64,000 nt of DNA. It comes from Desmodus rotundus (lineage: Eukaryota; Chordata; Mammalia; Chiroptera; Phyllostomidae). Below the pieces are notes generated by a model. That model was not told where the DNA came from. It saw only the letters and a list, made by a program, of their open reading frames with translations, and searched no databases. Below are positions 25,563 to 39,437 of this stretch, one piece after another; position 1 is the first letter of the stretch; each line of letters starts with the position of its first letter. The stretch covers positions 195,402,143-195,466,142 of the forward strand of contig NC_071387.1 in the NCBI RefSeq assembly GCF_022682495.2, written 5' to 3'. The position numbers and the translations under genes were made by a program.

Positions 25563-27095
25563 ACCCTAAGTTTTCATTGAAAAAGAAATATATAGCAGTT
25601 TACATTCAATGATTTGTGGTTATTTTAATGATTCTAGATACAGTTTTTAAAGTTTTTTAAATTACCTTTCACTTTTATGTGTTTTTATTGAAAATGTGTC
25701 ATATTGTTATTAGAAAAATGTACATTTAAAATATTAAAATAAGTAAACATATTGAAATATATCACACTTCAATAGAAAATTCTTTTCTAAGAAGAGTTCT
25801 GTGAGTAGGGCTGTTTAACCTTATTTTTACTTTCTAGAATAAAACTCTTGACAATAATGTTATGATACATTCTGTCAAGCCAGGGTTTTAGCTTAATTTT
25901 TTTTCAACACTTGAAGGAGTATCTGTGAAAAAAATTCTGAACCAATGTACCAGAGTGAAAGCAGCATTAATCACTGAGATTAGGAAAAGGTTAACTGACT
26001 GATATGATGATAATAATATAAAGAATGCAGGGAAGGACAGAGACATTTGGAGAGTGAAATACAAAAGAAAAAACTGACTTAAAATTGTTGAACCCTCATC
26101 AAAAATCTCTGCTCTTTTAATGTGCAAAGACTCAGAAGTGCTATAAAGTGGCTTCTGTTAGGGTTCGGATGGTTGAAAGAAAATGGAGGTTTTATTTCTA
26201 TATTTAGATGTGTTAGGGAGGATTAAAGGCATGAATTTTATCTCGTTCTTATCTCTTTCCCCTCCTCCCCTTAAAGAAAAAGAAATCTAAGAAAAATAAC
26301 CAAATGATGGATTTGAGTAGTTATTCTTTCCATAGAGTTTCCTTCTTCTTAGAAACCCCCATGCTCCATGCACTCTAATTCAAAGCTTTTCAGGCAAAAC
26401 TGAGTCAGATAATACAATTTAGGGAACATAGTTCTAAATGAATAATTTAAACCTCTGATGCCTGAATTTCTTTGCTCAGGCACAGAAATCATACCTGACT
26501 TTACTTACTCAGTTTCAAACACCAAAGAGCAAGCTAGACCTGATGGACACCTATAATTGAAATAGGAAAGCAGTAAATAATGATTAATCAGCTTTTGATG
26601 CTCACCTTTTTTACCCCAAATTAATATTTGAGGATGTTATTAATTTTGTTGTAAAATAAGCAGGTGTCAATTTTACTTAGTGTACTTGATACCATGTTCA
26701 ATAAACAACTCTTCGCTCGTCTCTTGAAGATATTCTATTCACTCTGCTTGCTTTCATATGTATGTCTGCAATACACCAGAAAGTTTTGTGTATGTTGGGA
26801 GGCAAGAATTACTCAAAGCAAAAATCACTAGTGACTTTAAAATAAGGAGGGAATTCTCTTGTTTATAAGATACCCATAACAATTTCAGGGTGAATTTTAC
26901 TATAATAACAACATGTAAACTATACAGTAGCAAAAACAAACAAATAAACCTAATACAAAAAAAAAACTTACCTAATAAACAAAAAATAGCAAAAGAAATA
27001 TGTCACAAACATGGAAGTGGCACTGACAATAATGAAATATTTTAGGATGCATCTCCTGCTGTCCAGTTAAGAAACATACTAAACCTGGGGACCAT
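25563..27095. other. No gene; unclassified
   Basis: Nothing recognised in this AT-rich stretch. Confidence 0.45.
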
Positions 27096-27112
27096 AAGAA
27101 ATGTGTTTTATC

Positions 27113-27332
27113 TGCCTTGGCTGGTGTGGCTCAGTAGATTGAGCACCGGCCTGTGAAACAAAGGGTCACTGGTTCGATTCCCAGTCAGGCCACATGCCTG
27201 AGTTGTAGGCCAGGTCCCCACTGGGGGGGGGGGGTACATGACAGGCAACCACATATTGATGTTTCTCTCCCTCTCTTTCTAGGTCCTTTCCTCTCTGTCT
27301 AAAAACAAATAAACAAATAAAATCCTAAAAGA
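27113..27332 (+). mobile_element. VES SINE with 17-bp TSD
   Basis: The best-preserved VES copy in the window. It has pol III promoter boxes: A box tggctcagtag at 27127-27137 and a consensus B box ggttcgattcc at 27171-27181. It then has a G run, a pyrimidine-rich 3' part and an A-rich tail (aaaaacaaataaacaaataa). Perfect 17-bp direct repeats aagaaatgtgttttatc flank it at 27096-27112 and 27333-27349, the mark of L1-mediated insertion. Confidence 0.96.
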
Positions 27333-27349
27333 AAGAAATGTGTTTTATC

Positions 27350-28855
27350 CCCTTTCTGATTTTATGCTTATCTAATGTGTTACAAAGGTGGTTTTAAGTT
27401 TTTTTCAGTAAAATTATAATAATAAAAAATCAAATAAATACATTGATATTGAGCTAACAAGAGTAAAGCAAGACTGATGGAAGAGAATTAGCAAGCGTGT
27501 GGGATTTCATGGGCATTTTCAGTCCAAGCAGCAGGAACCAGACCTGTACCTGGTAGGAACACTAGGCTTCCTATGCCATTACTCATGTCCCCATGGGTTT
27601 AATGTGCCACCATTTGATCACTCCCTTTAGAATCATTAACAAGTAGAAATCAGATGGTGGCTCTCTTTATCCATCCAAGCTATTTTAGATATCTACAGTG
27701 AGAGGCAGTGGTAAGAGGCAGGCATCAGGTATTATCAATTTTCTTATATTATATAAAATAGATAACTGCCACAAAAGGGTATTTAGATAATCATTTTAAA
27801 ATAGGAAATAGGAAATAGAGCAACTGTTGTGAATGGATAATAAAAATAAATATTCTGCTATACCAAGGAAACCCTTGATAAGTAACCCAACTTCTCAAAT
27901 CTGTCATTCCATGAGAATTTTCAGGTAGGTTTTTGTATTCCAGTAACTGAAAATAAATATACATTTTCTATTAATAAGCAGACATCTAGTTTAGTCAACA
28001 TTCACATCTAAAAATAATCAGTGTAGCTCAATAGTTAACATTTCTCTGGTTAATAAAAAAATTCAGTTTCTCTACTTAGATGGACAATTTGACTGCTAGA
28101 TAGTTAGTTATGAAGAAACTTATTCCAAGTGAAATCCAGGGATGTGGGCTACAGAAAGTCATGATGATGTATATTTAGTCTTAGGTCTTTATACACTTAA
28201 TAAGGTACAGAAAATTGGTCTGAAAAATGAACTTCTATTGAGTTAATTATTGTTGTTTTCTGTCTGGATGTATTCTCCAAAAAACAATTTTCCTCCACTC
28301 TAAAAATGCAAACCCCCAAAACCAAAATACAATGTAAAACTACATGTTTAAAAGCAAAAAATAATAACACTGAAAACATAGATAAACCTAGGCAATAGAT
28401 TGAAGTTTAAGCATTCTCTTAGCTAATAGTTCTATCACAGCATTAGCCTTCGTATTACATACAAAATCTGTCTTCAGTACTCTGTGCAAACCCATCACCC
28501 CTGGGGACATCAGTCTGATCTTCCTGACGCTCCTTAAATGGGCTCTACTCTCCAAGGTGCACTGACTAATGTGGATGTTCTGAACCTGTATTACTGTATG
28601 CTGGTCGTCTTCACAGAGGTCAGGCTTCAGATCATCAGCATTCTGCTTTTCAAATTTACTGCACACAGACAAACTATGTCTTCCCCCTCTCTAGGGATAT
28701 TGTATTCATTGAACTTTGAACTTGTAGCCTGAACCTAGAATCCATGCAATCAAAGCAGATGTCAATTGCCTCGCCTACCCTAAGAGAAAGAATATTCACC
28801 ACGAGAGTTAGAGCACTCTCATAAATGTCATTTGTCAAGGCAGACCCTGCAGTCT
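27350..28855. other. No gene; unclassified
   Basis: No coding signal. 28390-28850 is less AT-rich than its surroundings and has short open frames on both strands (94 and 101 codons on minus), but they show no domain and no start or splice context. Confidence 0.4.
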
Positions 28856-28859
28856 CGAA

Positions 28860-29060
28860 AACTGAGATTTTTATTAAATTAATTGTGTGACATTGGTTCA
28901 TAGGGTCACATAGGTCAGATGTACATTTCTTTGGTACAGGATCTGTGTATTGCACTGTGTGCCCACCACCCAAAGGCAAATCTTATTCCATCAACATATA
29001 ATCGGCCCTCTTTACCTTTCACTGTGGTCCCACCCCCTTCCTTCTAGCCACCACCATGCC
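28860..29060 (-). mobile_element. Old L1 3'UTR fragment, antisense (probable)
   Basis: Words ggtacaggatctgtgtattg, cactgtgtgcccaccaccca and ttccatcaacatataat match the antisense L1 3'UTR of older mammalian L1 families. Strand and limits are approximate. Confidence 0.5.
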
Positions 29061-29429
29061 TGAGCAGGCTAATGCAGCAGGTGTCACATGAACAAATGAG
29101 CAAGCGATTTGTAAGTGGGGAATTTACGACTGTAGAAAGTTCTATGAGTTTAAGATTTCAGGGAAAATGACATTTCAGAAAAAGCCAAATTATAAAGAAT
29201 GGTTATGGGAAATAGTGGCTACTCATAAGGCAATAAAGTTCACTCAATCTGAATAGGAAAAAATGTGGGAGATCATAACAGGGTGGGTGAAACAGAGGAA
29301 TATAAATATAAGAGAAAGGAAGAGGATTTATATTCTTAATCAATAATCAAGAACAATGGCCATATAATAAATGTGTATTTCTCTATCCAAATGTTGCCAA
29401 GAAAATTTGTGTTAATTTTCCTCCCTCTA

Positions 29430-29570
29430 ATAAAACAAAATAAACATGTAATTTCACTCATATATGGGATATAAAGCTGACATTCCTAGTCACAGGAAAC
29501 AGCATGGTGGTTACCAGAGGGAACAAGATCAGAGGATAATAAAGGATAAAGGGGGTCAACACACCCTTTA
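29430..29570 (+). mobile_element. Old L1 3' end fragment
   Basis: Matches the end of L1 ORF2 and start of the 3'UTR on the plus strand: aatttcactcatatatggga, then catggtggttaccagaggga. Short and diverged. Confidence 0.55.
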
Positions 29571-30770
29571 AATACATAGTATAGATTGTTGAAAACACTC
29601 AAAGATGCTCTATTTATTAGTGTTGCTTAAAACCATTCATGTCCAATGGTGAACGTGACCTTTTATGTCCCCTCTAAATGCTACTTGTAAAAACACATCA
29701 TCTACTCCTTTGCCCTAAAATCCACTTTAAAAATTTTAATATTATACTTTTGTTTGAAATTAGATACCTACCCTAATTGTTTTAAAACCTGATTTATAAT
29801 GGAGGCTTCCATGGTTTAAGCATTAGCTCCCAAGAATTGTCCCTGGTTAAAAGCATGCCGTGCCCCAGGCACTTTTACACTGTGACCTTTGATTTTCATT
29901 AAACGCACTAGGTATAGTCTCTGCCTTACTCCTAGCCTTCAGTGATGGATAAAATCAAGACATGAACATACTTTAAAACACAATCATTTCACTTCAGATT
30001 GACATAGCACATTTCTCCCATGCCCTTGCGCCCGGGCGACCCACGCAAACCGCCACCGTAAACAACACCGTACAGACAGGGATCCCGAGAGCTCATCATA
30101 CCCTGTGAAACCACACGAATGCAGCATTTATCACCCTTTTAACAGGGCATGTCAAAGTAAGGAGGCCTAATTCTACACGTTAGAAGAAGAGACATGTACA
30201 GTCACTGATAGCTGAAGAGAGAAAGCTCAGGTGAAATTAGTGTGAGGAGGGTGAACATTTTTCCAATTACCACGCTGTGTACTCTGGGGAAATATGATAA
30301 ACAGGAGAACAAATAGCCCTTGCTTCACTCTTTTCTAGACAGATGAGGATTATTAATATGCAATGGTCACTGATGTGCCACACAAAAACGCGGTGAAGAA
30401 TGACCTAAGTTCACGGAATGTAGCAAGTTGTTTCCCAAACAAAAAGGGAATATAGACCTTAAAATAGTAAGTATGATAATGGCACAGCTGGTAGTCATGA
30501 TGCAATTTTCTTATTTCATTTCAATTTAATTAGATAAATTTGTTAAGTTTTGTGTACTGCAATTAGAAGGAAAATACATTAAAATAAAAAACTTGTTATA
30601 AAATAAGAACAACATGAGAAAATTTTGGGGAAAAATAACCTTGGACTATGTAAATAAAAATAAATAAAGTTACCATTTTAAAAAGAAGCTTTAGACAAAT
30701 GTATTATCCTAAATGTTCACATTTACATGTACAGACTCACAAATACATGCAATTAAAATAAATCCATTTA
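29571..30770. other. No gene; unclassified
   Basis: Nothing firm. 30001-30170 is the most GC-rich patch here with several CpGs, but it is short and has no gene attached. Confidence 0.4.
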
Positions 30771-30774
30771 ACAT

Positions 30775-31650
30775 TGAAATGGAAAACCCGTGTTCTATGA
30801 AGATACTGGTAAGAGAAGGAAAAGAAAAACTAGATATAGAGACAAAATATTTGTAATCACATACCTGTCAGTGGGACTTTTGCAGGAACTGAGACCATCA
30901 AAACTCAACATTTAAAAAAAAAAAGCATAATAGAATAAAAATGGCCAAAAGAGTAGACACTCAGACAAAATAATAGTATCTGCAAGTTGCAAATAGGTAC
31001 GTGGAAGGAAATAAATCTGTTCAGCATCATTAGCTTTTAGGGAAATGCAACTTAAAACCACAAAATATCAGTAGTACCATACCCCTCTTAAATGGAAACA
31101 AAACAAAACAACAAAACTTACAATACCAAATGTTAAGTATACAGACAAACTGGAACTCTCTCGTACATTATATGTGGGAATGAAAAATGGCACAGTAACT
31201 CTGGAAGATAATTTAGTGTTTTCTAATAAAGCTACATGTGAACTTACTGTATGCGGCAGAAGTTCTGCTCTTAGGAATATAAATAATTCAGAATTATGTC
31301 CACACCAAAACCTATACACATATGTTTATAGCAGCTACGTTCATAGCAACACTGAACTGGAAACAACCCAATGGCCCACAAAGGTGATGGGATAAACAAG
31401 TTGTGACACACACGCAGAAATAGAATGCCGGTCTCCAATATAAAGGAGCAAACTCCATGAATGCAACAGCTTGGATGAATATCGAAAGAATTATTTTGAG
31501 TAAAAAAAATGCAGCATCAAAGCTTTTATGCTTATGTTTATTTTTAGGTGGCATTTTTGAAAAGAAAAGACTTTGGTTTGGGAAGAATTCAGTAGTCAGC
31601 AGGACCTGGTGATAGAGGTAAGCCCCGATGACTGCAGCCACGGCACGTGG
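30775..31650 (+). mobile_element. Old L1 ORF2 C-terminal region
   Basis: Plus-strand decayed L1: gagacaaaatatttgtaatc, aaaatggccaaaagagtaga, tcagcatcattagctttta, ttatagcagctacgttcata and aacccaatggcccacaaa follow the L1 ORF2 3' part in correct order over about 800 bp. Stops are frequent and no frame is long. The limit on the right is unclear. Confidence 0.7.
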
Positions 31651-32800
31651 GTGCCTATTTTAGACTGAGGGAACTGTGGCGAGTCCGTGAGTATACACAT
31701 GTGGTAAACTTTGGATACTTGTACGGAAAACACTCAACCTTACTGTAGGCTACTAAAAACATGAGAAAAGATATAAAATGCACTCACTTATGATTTATGC
31801 ATTTTAATTTAGCACAGGTGTGTCAATATTTTGATTTAGTGCCAAGACTTTCCTTTGAACATGGATATGATGTTCAGAGTTCTGTGTTTTCTATTTGTAA
31901 AAGCATACTCATAATGATTCATATACTACTTCTAATCCCTTTTCTGTAAAGTAAAATAATATATTTCAGACACTTGTGAATAAATCTGAGGATAAAAATA
32001 CACCCCAAAAGTGGTAGAGTGAGTAATTAAAAGAATGAAGGGGAAATTACTACATCATTGCAAGTTCCCACAGCCATGAAAGCTTAACTCCCTATTAGAT
32101 AAAAGTTGGCATTGAAACTCAAGAAAAAAATTGTACTTCTATTTCTATAGCATGTGTGGGAACTTAAGTGCCTACAACTTTCTGGGATGGATTTCACATT
32201 ATGTAATAATTATTTTTCTAATGAGACTGAAGAGAGTTAGGAAATTAGTAGTGTTTTATCAAGTATCCAAATGTTTTATCCATTTATGTCCTTTAAATCA
32301 CAATTTTATGAATTTCCATTACCTTGAATTCTCACATGTGGAAATTAAAGATCACATAGTTTAGATGTGTTCCCCAATGTCAGATAGCTGATAAAAAATC
32401 AGATGGAATAGAAAGTAGGTAGTGTACTCTTTATTGTATTAATAAGTGTTACTTGCGTTTCAATTGCACCTAAGTTGGCCAAACAGAGAATGATGAAAAG
32501 CATGATGGCTTTCTAGTCTATATTCTTGAGAAGCGCAAATGTTCTTCCTTTGTGACATTAGTGAGGCAAATTGTTACATGATTCCAAATCCTGTTTTCAT
32601 TTATTTTTTTTCTCTTGAGACTTTTGATTGGGTCAACGACCATATAACCAAAAACTGCATTTCTCGATTGATTACAAGTATCCATGGAATTTTGGTCTTG
32701 CCAGTAGGATGTGAGCAATAGGAATTTCTACTTCATTATTGCATAGAATGATATTGCTAGTTTTCCTTTTCTGCTTTTCTGTCCTTCCTATGTTCTGGGA
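31651..32800. other. No gene; unclassified
   Basis: Nothing recognised. Confidence 0.4.
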
Positions 32801-32804
32801 CGAC

Positions 32805-33050
32805 CCATTTTTTGCAATGTATCACCTAGCTCCCGCCACACACACTGGGACCATACCCTAAGGTGTGATGGAGGAAACCTGGACTCTGAATGACACGTGG
32901 AGCTGAACTGCAGAGTCCAGCTTGTCACTAGAGTGACAGATGAGTAAGAAAAACAAAACAGCAAACCCTTCTGTAATTTATGTGGCTGTATTTTTGTTAA
33001 CTTTGTTACAACAGTTTGTCTATACTCTGCTGGATATAGTCAGTAATCTT
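32805..33050 (+). mobile_element. LTR-like (MaLR-type) 3' part, probable
   Basis: gactctgaatgacacgtgga, gatgagtaagaaaaacaaaa and ctttgttacaacagtttgt line up with the 3' part of a common old mammalian LTR-like repeat. Diverged, no coding content. Confidence 0.4.
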
Positions 33051-36000
33051 GTTATTTGAATAGAAGTGTCATGTAAACTTTTTATAAGACAGATGAAAAT
33101 AATAAATGTAATTAGGTGTATTGGAGGAAGTAGCCATGTCTTCTTGTATAGTTTTGGATAATCCTCTTAAATGTACTGTGACTGATTTTACTGTAATAAT
33201 GATTTTCTCAAAACTGATGTTTTATTTAAAGGAAATATAATAGTCTATCAATCATTAATAGGTCTTTAACGTCTTACATGATATGATCTGACATCTGATC
33301 AGATAGACTCTAAAGCAATTCACTATATATGTTACTATTATTCATTGAATTTCAGTTTATCATATTGCACCTAATAATTTAGAAGTCTAGACTAATAATT
33401 TAGACTATGTTGGTATTGAATGAACATAGAACAGTCTGCCATAGAAATAGCCTTTATTTAAAATTAAAAAAGGAGAAAAACTTTTTAAAAAAGGTTAAAA
33501 AGCAAATTAAATATTATCTATAGTAATAAGTACCTATACCTTGGATTGTATTCAGAAATAAATAATATGAATAAGATAATAAATTCTCCAGGCCCACAGG
33601 ATAAAATAAAGATTAAGAAGAAAATTAGAAGGAAATGGAAATTAGAAATATTTTATTAAAAGAAAATTAGACTATTTTATTGGAAGATATTTATACTTCA
33701 AGAACAAGTGTGTTATGTTCCAGAAGTATGATTCAGTGTAGGCTTTAAAACACAAATCCTTTCCTATCATTTTTTCCAAGGGATTAGTTCCCCAAGCTAC
33801 ACCTACAAACTCTTCTTATCTGTAAGTTACCTAACAGTGTAAGTCACATATTTTCATCTGCCCTCTTAATTTTAGATTCCCCAGTCACTCTGCTTCATTA
33901 CAAAAATTGACCTTTTACAATCTGTCTCTCCTCCACAATACCACAGCCATGCGACATGATTAATCTAGGTTCCTAACCTTTTACCTCATCAACTTGCCTA
34001 GGATACACTCTAGCCACCCAAACTATGGCAGCATCATAGGTTTATTTGCCTTCTCCAGAACCATTTAACCGCTGGGGATGGGTGGACAAAAGACCTCCAA
34101 GCACATCTGAATCATCCTAAATACTTCACACCCACTTACTTGGTTATTTTCACAATACCTACACTTGTCCCTTAGGGAAACCTGCTTCCTCTGACTGTCA
34201 GCTCTCATTTTAACCATTATTCTTAACTTCCATGTTTTTCCTCTTTCTTATTCTACTTTCATCCCAGGGGTATTAATTTCTACTTTAAAAAAGAAACCCT
34301 ACATTGTGGTCACCGTATATTCATTATCAATTTTATTTAGTCTTTACTGATGTTGTGCTAACCATATTTGCCAAGCTTATGTTTTTTCTTATTCTCCATA
34401 GGGGAATTTTGTTTCACATAAATATGTAACTTCCCTTGTGTTATTACTATACATGTCCTTTGCATTTCCAAATGAAAGTGCTTCCAATTTCAAACACTGT
34501 GATTATTAAAGTGTTTGCACCCACTTTTCTTCTTTATTAATCAGAGTTGAGGCAAGAAGGCACAAATTGTTCCAAACTGTTTTTCAACTCAAAGGGAATA
34601 TATATGTGTGTGTATATATATCAAATTAGATATTGGTAAATTTATGGAAAAGCTAGTAAAGAGAAAGACAGAAATATGTTTCTGACTTCCAGAAAATGAA
34701 GAAGCTCCCACCAATGAACTCAGTCACTAATAGCACTAACACGGATAATTTTCAAGAGAATTCCCAGAATTAGAGCAAACTTTCATTTCTTCTTCTCATG
34801 ATATTCCTAACCTGCTGGAAGACAATGATAGCTTTCAATTTCAATTTCTATGTATTATGCAAGTACCTCTTGATGGTGGAATCCAACCTGGCATTATATT
34901 TTGAAGAATTATGAGAAAAACTGTTCTCAGGTTTCCAGTCCATATGAGTCCAGGGAGAGCTGCAAAAGTTTACAGTGCTAAAGCTTAATTGACAATGAAA
35001 AGTACGGCTCCAATCCCTCTGCTTTTTCCCATAAATGTAGTGGAAGAGATGTCTTTCTCAGGGCTAAAAATATATCTACATGTGTTCACTGAATTCCATT
35101 TATTTCTGTGCTTCCTACAGACATTTTTTCTATTAATTATTTATTCTATTAAGAATGTCTTCAAAATATCCCTCTTTGCTGGATACTATCAGCACTTTAA
35201 TTCATTTTTTCATGTTTCAAGAAAAAAAACATAAATAAAATTTCACAGAACACATATTCTCATTCTTACTCACTTTAGTTTTTCTTCTGTAAAAGCAAAT
35301 ATGTTAATTTAAATAATGTTCTCTTGATATGTTTCTAAAAGTAATCCCTGTTCTTTATACTTATAAATTATTTTTAGCATTTATGAATGCCAATGATATT
35401 AATGTAAAACAATTTGGATGTTTAAGCATATATACAATAATTAACTAATTTCATAAACATAGTTTTAAATTATGGCCTGAGAAGGTGTTATGGATCGAAA
35501 GTTCTTTACCAATAAAAGCCAAGCTAATCAAGCAAGTTTTACTTAAAGAGTGTCGAAGAAAATTATTTCAGTTACAATAAAGCCTAGGAAAAGCATCTAC
35601 GTGTTTGTTTGCGGAAGGAATTTATCCTGTTGTCTTTATAATGCAAACCGCTGTGGACGGCTGTGTGTGAGGAAGGCAGTCAGATTTTGTGGAAAGGCAG
35701 AAATCTCCCCTATGCCAGAGTCTTATGCAGAATTGGATTATAATCTGGAGACTTGGAAAAGTTTTTTCACTTTTGTCATGGCATCTAAGATTAAGCATGC
35801 ACCTCATTTGTTAATAAACCAATTTCCATTCATCATTAAGTCTTTCTAAGCTAACAGAGCTGAATTCAAGCATATTCCAAAATTTAAGTCTGTGAAAACA
35901 AAAATGTTTAGTTTCTTAGAAGCCTTCATGAAACATGTTGAGGAGGTCTTAGGCCAACTCTAAAGGTTATTTGTTTCTGTGCTCTCTAGGTAGCTAATAA

Positions 36001-36325
36001 TACAAAATGTTATATAATTTTATATAAATAAAATTGTTTATAGACTTACCCTTATTCACATATTGATGATGTTAATGGCAATATCTTACTGTGTTAAGAA
36101 AGATTGAATATGAAATAATAAGAAAATAAAAGATGAAAGTTGTTACCACTGGCTAATGGTATTAAGAAATTACATTAAAAATATTATAACAATAACAAGG
36201 TATTGATATGAGAATTATTCATTCAGCAAAAATTCATTTACTAGGCAATAGCTAAAGACCTGAGGAAAAAAATTGAAGTTTATTAAGGAAAAACATCTGT
36301 ATCCTGTGTAAGAGAGACATTCATA
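33051..36325. other. No gene; unclassified AT-rich DNA
   Basis: About 3.3 kb with no recognisable repeat or gene. A 99-codon plus frame at 35550-35849 has no domain I can recognise. A short (AT/GT) run lies at 34600-34622. Confidence 0.4.
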
Positions 36326-36329
36326 GTAT

Positions 36330-36830
36330 ATTAGCTAGGGCTCTTCACAGAAAAAGAACCAACAGAATATATTTAAGGAATTGGTTCATCTGATTATAGA
36401 GGCTGACAATCCCCCAGATCTGCAGGGTGATTCAGCCAGCTGGAGACCCAGGAGAGCCGACAGTATGGCTCCCGTCCAAGTCTGTGGGTCTGAGAGCCAG
36501 GAGACCTCATGGTGTAGTTCCAGTCCAGAGGCCAGCAAGCTTGAGACCAGGAAGAGCCCATGCTCCAGTTCAAGTCTGACGTCAGGATAAATCTCTCTTA
36601 CTTGAGAGAGGGTCCGTCAACCTCATTATTCTATTCAAGTCTTCAGTCAATTGGGTGAAGCTCATCCCTGATAGGGAAGGCAACCTGCTTTACTCAGTTT
36701 ACTGATTCCAGTGTTAATCTCCCCAGAAACACTCTCACAGGCATACCCACAACAGTATTTGTCTGCACATTGGGGCATTTCTTGACCCAAGTCAAGTTTA
36801 CAAATAAATTGAACTATCACAGACAATTAG
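36330..36830. repeat. Ancient LTR-like mammalian repeat
   Basis: Contains ggctcttcacagaaaaagaa, gattatagaggctgacaatc, gctggagacccaggagagcc, ctgctttactcagtttactg and aaacactctcacaggcatac in the order of a widespread mammalian repeat ending near tcaagtttacaaataaattg. It also holds a repeated gagacc/gagccaggaga pattern. I recognise the repeat but do not assert its family or strand. Confidence 0.55.
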
Positions 36831-39046
36831 AGTCCTAAACTGGTAATTACAATTGCTCTTCATTTATTTAAATTACTGTTTTTGACTTCAATTCTGCATA
36901 TAAGAGAATTAAAGTACAATTTATTAACCAACATTAAACTTGACAATATCAATACTAGAGACCAAATAGGTATCTTGTTGCCTCTTTTTAAGCTTTTATT
37001 CCTAACTTATCCTTTTTTCTAGTCAGACACAGGTAACATCCTCTATATCTATACATTAAGATTAAACCCTACAGTGGAATCTTTGCTTAACAAAACCCAA
37101 CAATGAAGGATCTACTGCAAAAGAATTGCCCAGTTCTTGTCTATGCAATTCAATCACTTCTACATTCAAGTTCAAATTATATATTAGCTTAAGTTCTCCA
37201 CTTGCTACTTGAGTATAATAAAACAAGTCAGATTATGATAATATCCAATTTAATCTAGAGATATGGGAGATATTTGGTAACAAACTTAAAAATTCTGATT
37301 GTAATATTAGCAGAAGGAACAGGTGAAGTACAATTAAAATTCTGGAATGAAAAAGAAATGTAACATACACTATGTGACTGCTGTATCTATTTTTTCTTCT
37401 CCTTTACAGTGTAAACATGGCAAACCTTTATTTATTCAAATAGGCTTTAATGCATGTATATTTGAAAGTTTTAATAGATGTGATTTTTTTCCTTAGAATA
37501 GAGTATAAAAATATTCACATTAACCACATATTATCCTTTTGAAGGCTTTTCTGAGTTTTAAAAGAGAGACTTGCAATGTATTCTGATCTATATTAAATTG
37601 TTTATTTTGTAACGACAAGCCTTATGACATTATGTCTTACAATATTATGTGTACTGATCTCCTGAGGCCTCTTGTTTAATAAATTGTCATCCAACTGGGA
37701 GGTGATTTTTCTTCTTGACATTAAAAAATTCCACTCCAAAGTAAAGTGCTGTCATAATGTGAACCTTAATTTAAATTAACTAAAGTTGAAAAGTCAGAGA
37801 TTTCTAAAAGCAAAACAGAATTCCAACAACTTTAGTCATGTGAGCATTCTATAAAATTTAGTTATTTTCATTTTTGTTAAAGTTTGTGTAACAAGAAATT
37901 AATATAAATATTGTTGGTGTTATTTTATACACAAGATATTCATATTGCTAGCTCAAATAGAAATGAAAGCCCTTCTAAGCCATTTTAAACATTTAAATAG
38001 CATATATTAGTCCAAGTGAGAAATCTGAGAGTGACATTTCCAAGTAATGGTGTGATTCATTAACAACAATAACCTAAACGAAATGAACAACAGTTAAAAG
38101 ACCCCAGAGTGGTTGAAAGAATGTTTCCATAAACTCGACGTGCTTTGCTGACTGAATCAAGCCACAGGTGGACGTCTGTGCCCAGAAAGCCCTGCTCAAT
38201 GTCTGCGAAGTGACTAGTTAAGAAAATGTGAATATTTCTGTCTTAGATGCTTTCTTGCTAAGGTGTTTACTACTTAGCAGGTGGATATATGCATTAAACT
38301 ATTGCATGTTAATTATTTATTTTAAATTATAGCCACTATTGCTATATGTCTTTTATTTATTCACAAACCAGCATGTTTTATTGCAGCATACTTTGTTAAT
38401 CTTAAACTATATATGTAGTTAATATATATATTTAACCCTCATTTTTTTCTTGACCTACATTGCCAGTCACTTCTCAGTGTAACATTACATCCACAGAAAC
38501 ATAGTTTTTACAAACTGAGTGAACTATCGTCCTCTGAATTCGTTTGTTTTCTCATATTTAATATTTTAGTCATCAATTCATTTTTATAATTCATTAGCTT
38601 TTGAAGATATATGCAGTTTTTATTTTTTATTTAAATCTTATTGAATTAGCTCTTCAACAAAGGGAATGAATCATTCTTTTTTAAATGACGCACTCCCTTT
38701 GACTCTCACAGCTAGTATTTGGAATGTTTAGTTAGCAATTAATCAACTGTTATCTTCTATTAGTCTTTCAGTTGTAGCTCTTGATATATATATATATATA
38801 TAAAGTTTAATCCCAAACAACATGCAGTAAATTTGAGATAACAGAAGACTCCAAATTATACTTGTAAGCCCCATAATATTTAGTTGGACATTTTAAAATT
38901 TATTTCAATCTATGGGAAAACTATCTCTAGAAAATATTTCAGGAATATTTTCCAAATCACTTACTTTTAGCATTGCAGAAAGGGTTTCTCCCAGCCACTC
39001 AAAAAACAAAATTTAAGTAATTATAGTTAATGAGTGGCAAACGTTA
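36831..39046. other. No gene; unclassified, with (TA)n at 38784-38802
   Basis: AT-rich with one dinucleotide run. Nothing else recognised. Confidence 0.4.
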
Positions 39047-39366
39047 TTATTATGATTTGAATTGTGTCACAAGAAATATTTAAAAGTTGTGAATTTGACC
39101 TTATTTGGAAATAAAATCTTTGAAGATGGCCCAGTTAAGGTGGGATTCTTATGGTAGATTCTAATCCAATATGACTGCTGACCTTGTAAAAAGGGCAACA
39201 CCATCCACAAACCATAGGGAGGCTATTAGGAGCCAGGAGAGAGGCACACATCTCCACTGTGTCCCCAGAAGGAAGAGGTTCTGCTGAAACTTTGATGTGG
39301 GACTTACTGTTTAAGCCAACCAGAGTGTATTGCTTTGCTACAGCAGCCTTAGCAAACTAATGCAGT
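39047..39366 (+). mobile_element. MaLR (MLT1/MST-like) solo LTR
   Basis: Sense match to an old MaLR LTR: gatttgaattgtgtcacaag, tgaccttatttggaaataaa, ctaatccaatatgactgctg, aggagccaggagagaggc, and the 3' end ctacagcagccttagcaaac. The order is intact over about 320 bp; no viral genes adjoin it. Confidence 0.75.
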
Positions 39367-39437
39367 TACTTAGCATATATATATTCAATAAACCTCACTT
39401 AAATCAATAGGTTTCAAAGTACTATTTTATAAATTCA

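Noticed and set aside
27120..27190. tRNA gene
   Set aside because: The A and B boxes belong to a VES SINE: it has the SINE body, tail and a TSD, and does not fold as a complete tRNA.
27226..27235. Poly-G run as a possible quadruplex or assembly error
   Set aside because: A G run is a normal, length-variable part of the VES SINE; also seen at 44809.
29820..29940. Possible antisense MIR
   Set aside because: Only a few words (ccaggcacttttaca) match; too weak to list.
35550..35849. Possible exon in a less AT-rich patch
   Set aside because: Frames are open on both strands, no recognisable domain, and I saw no convincing splice sites.
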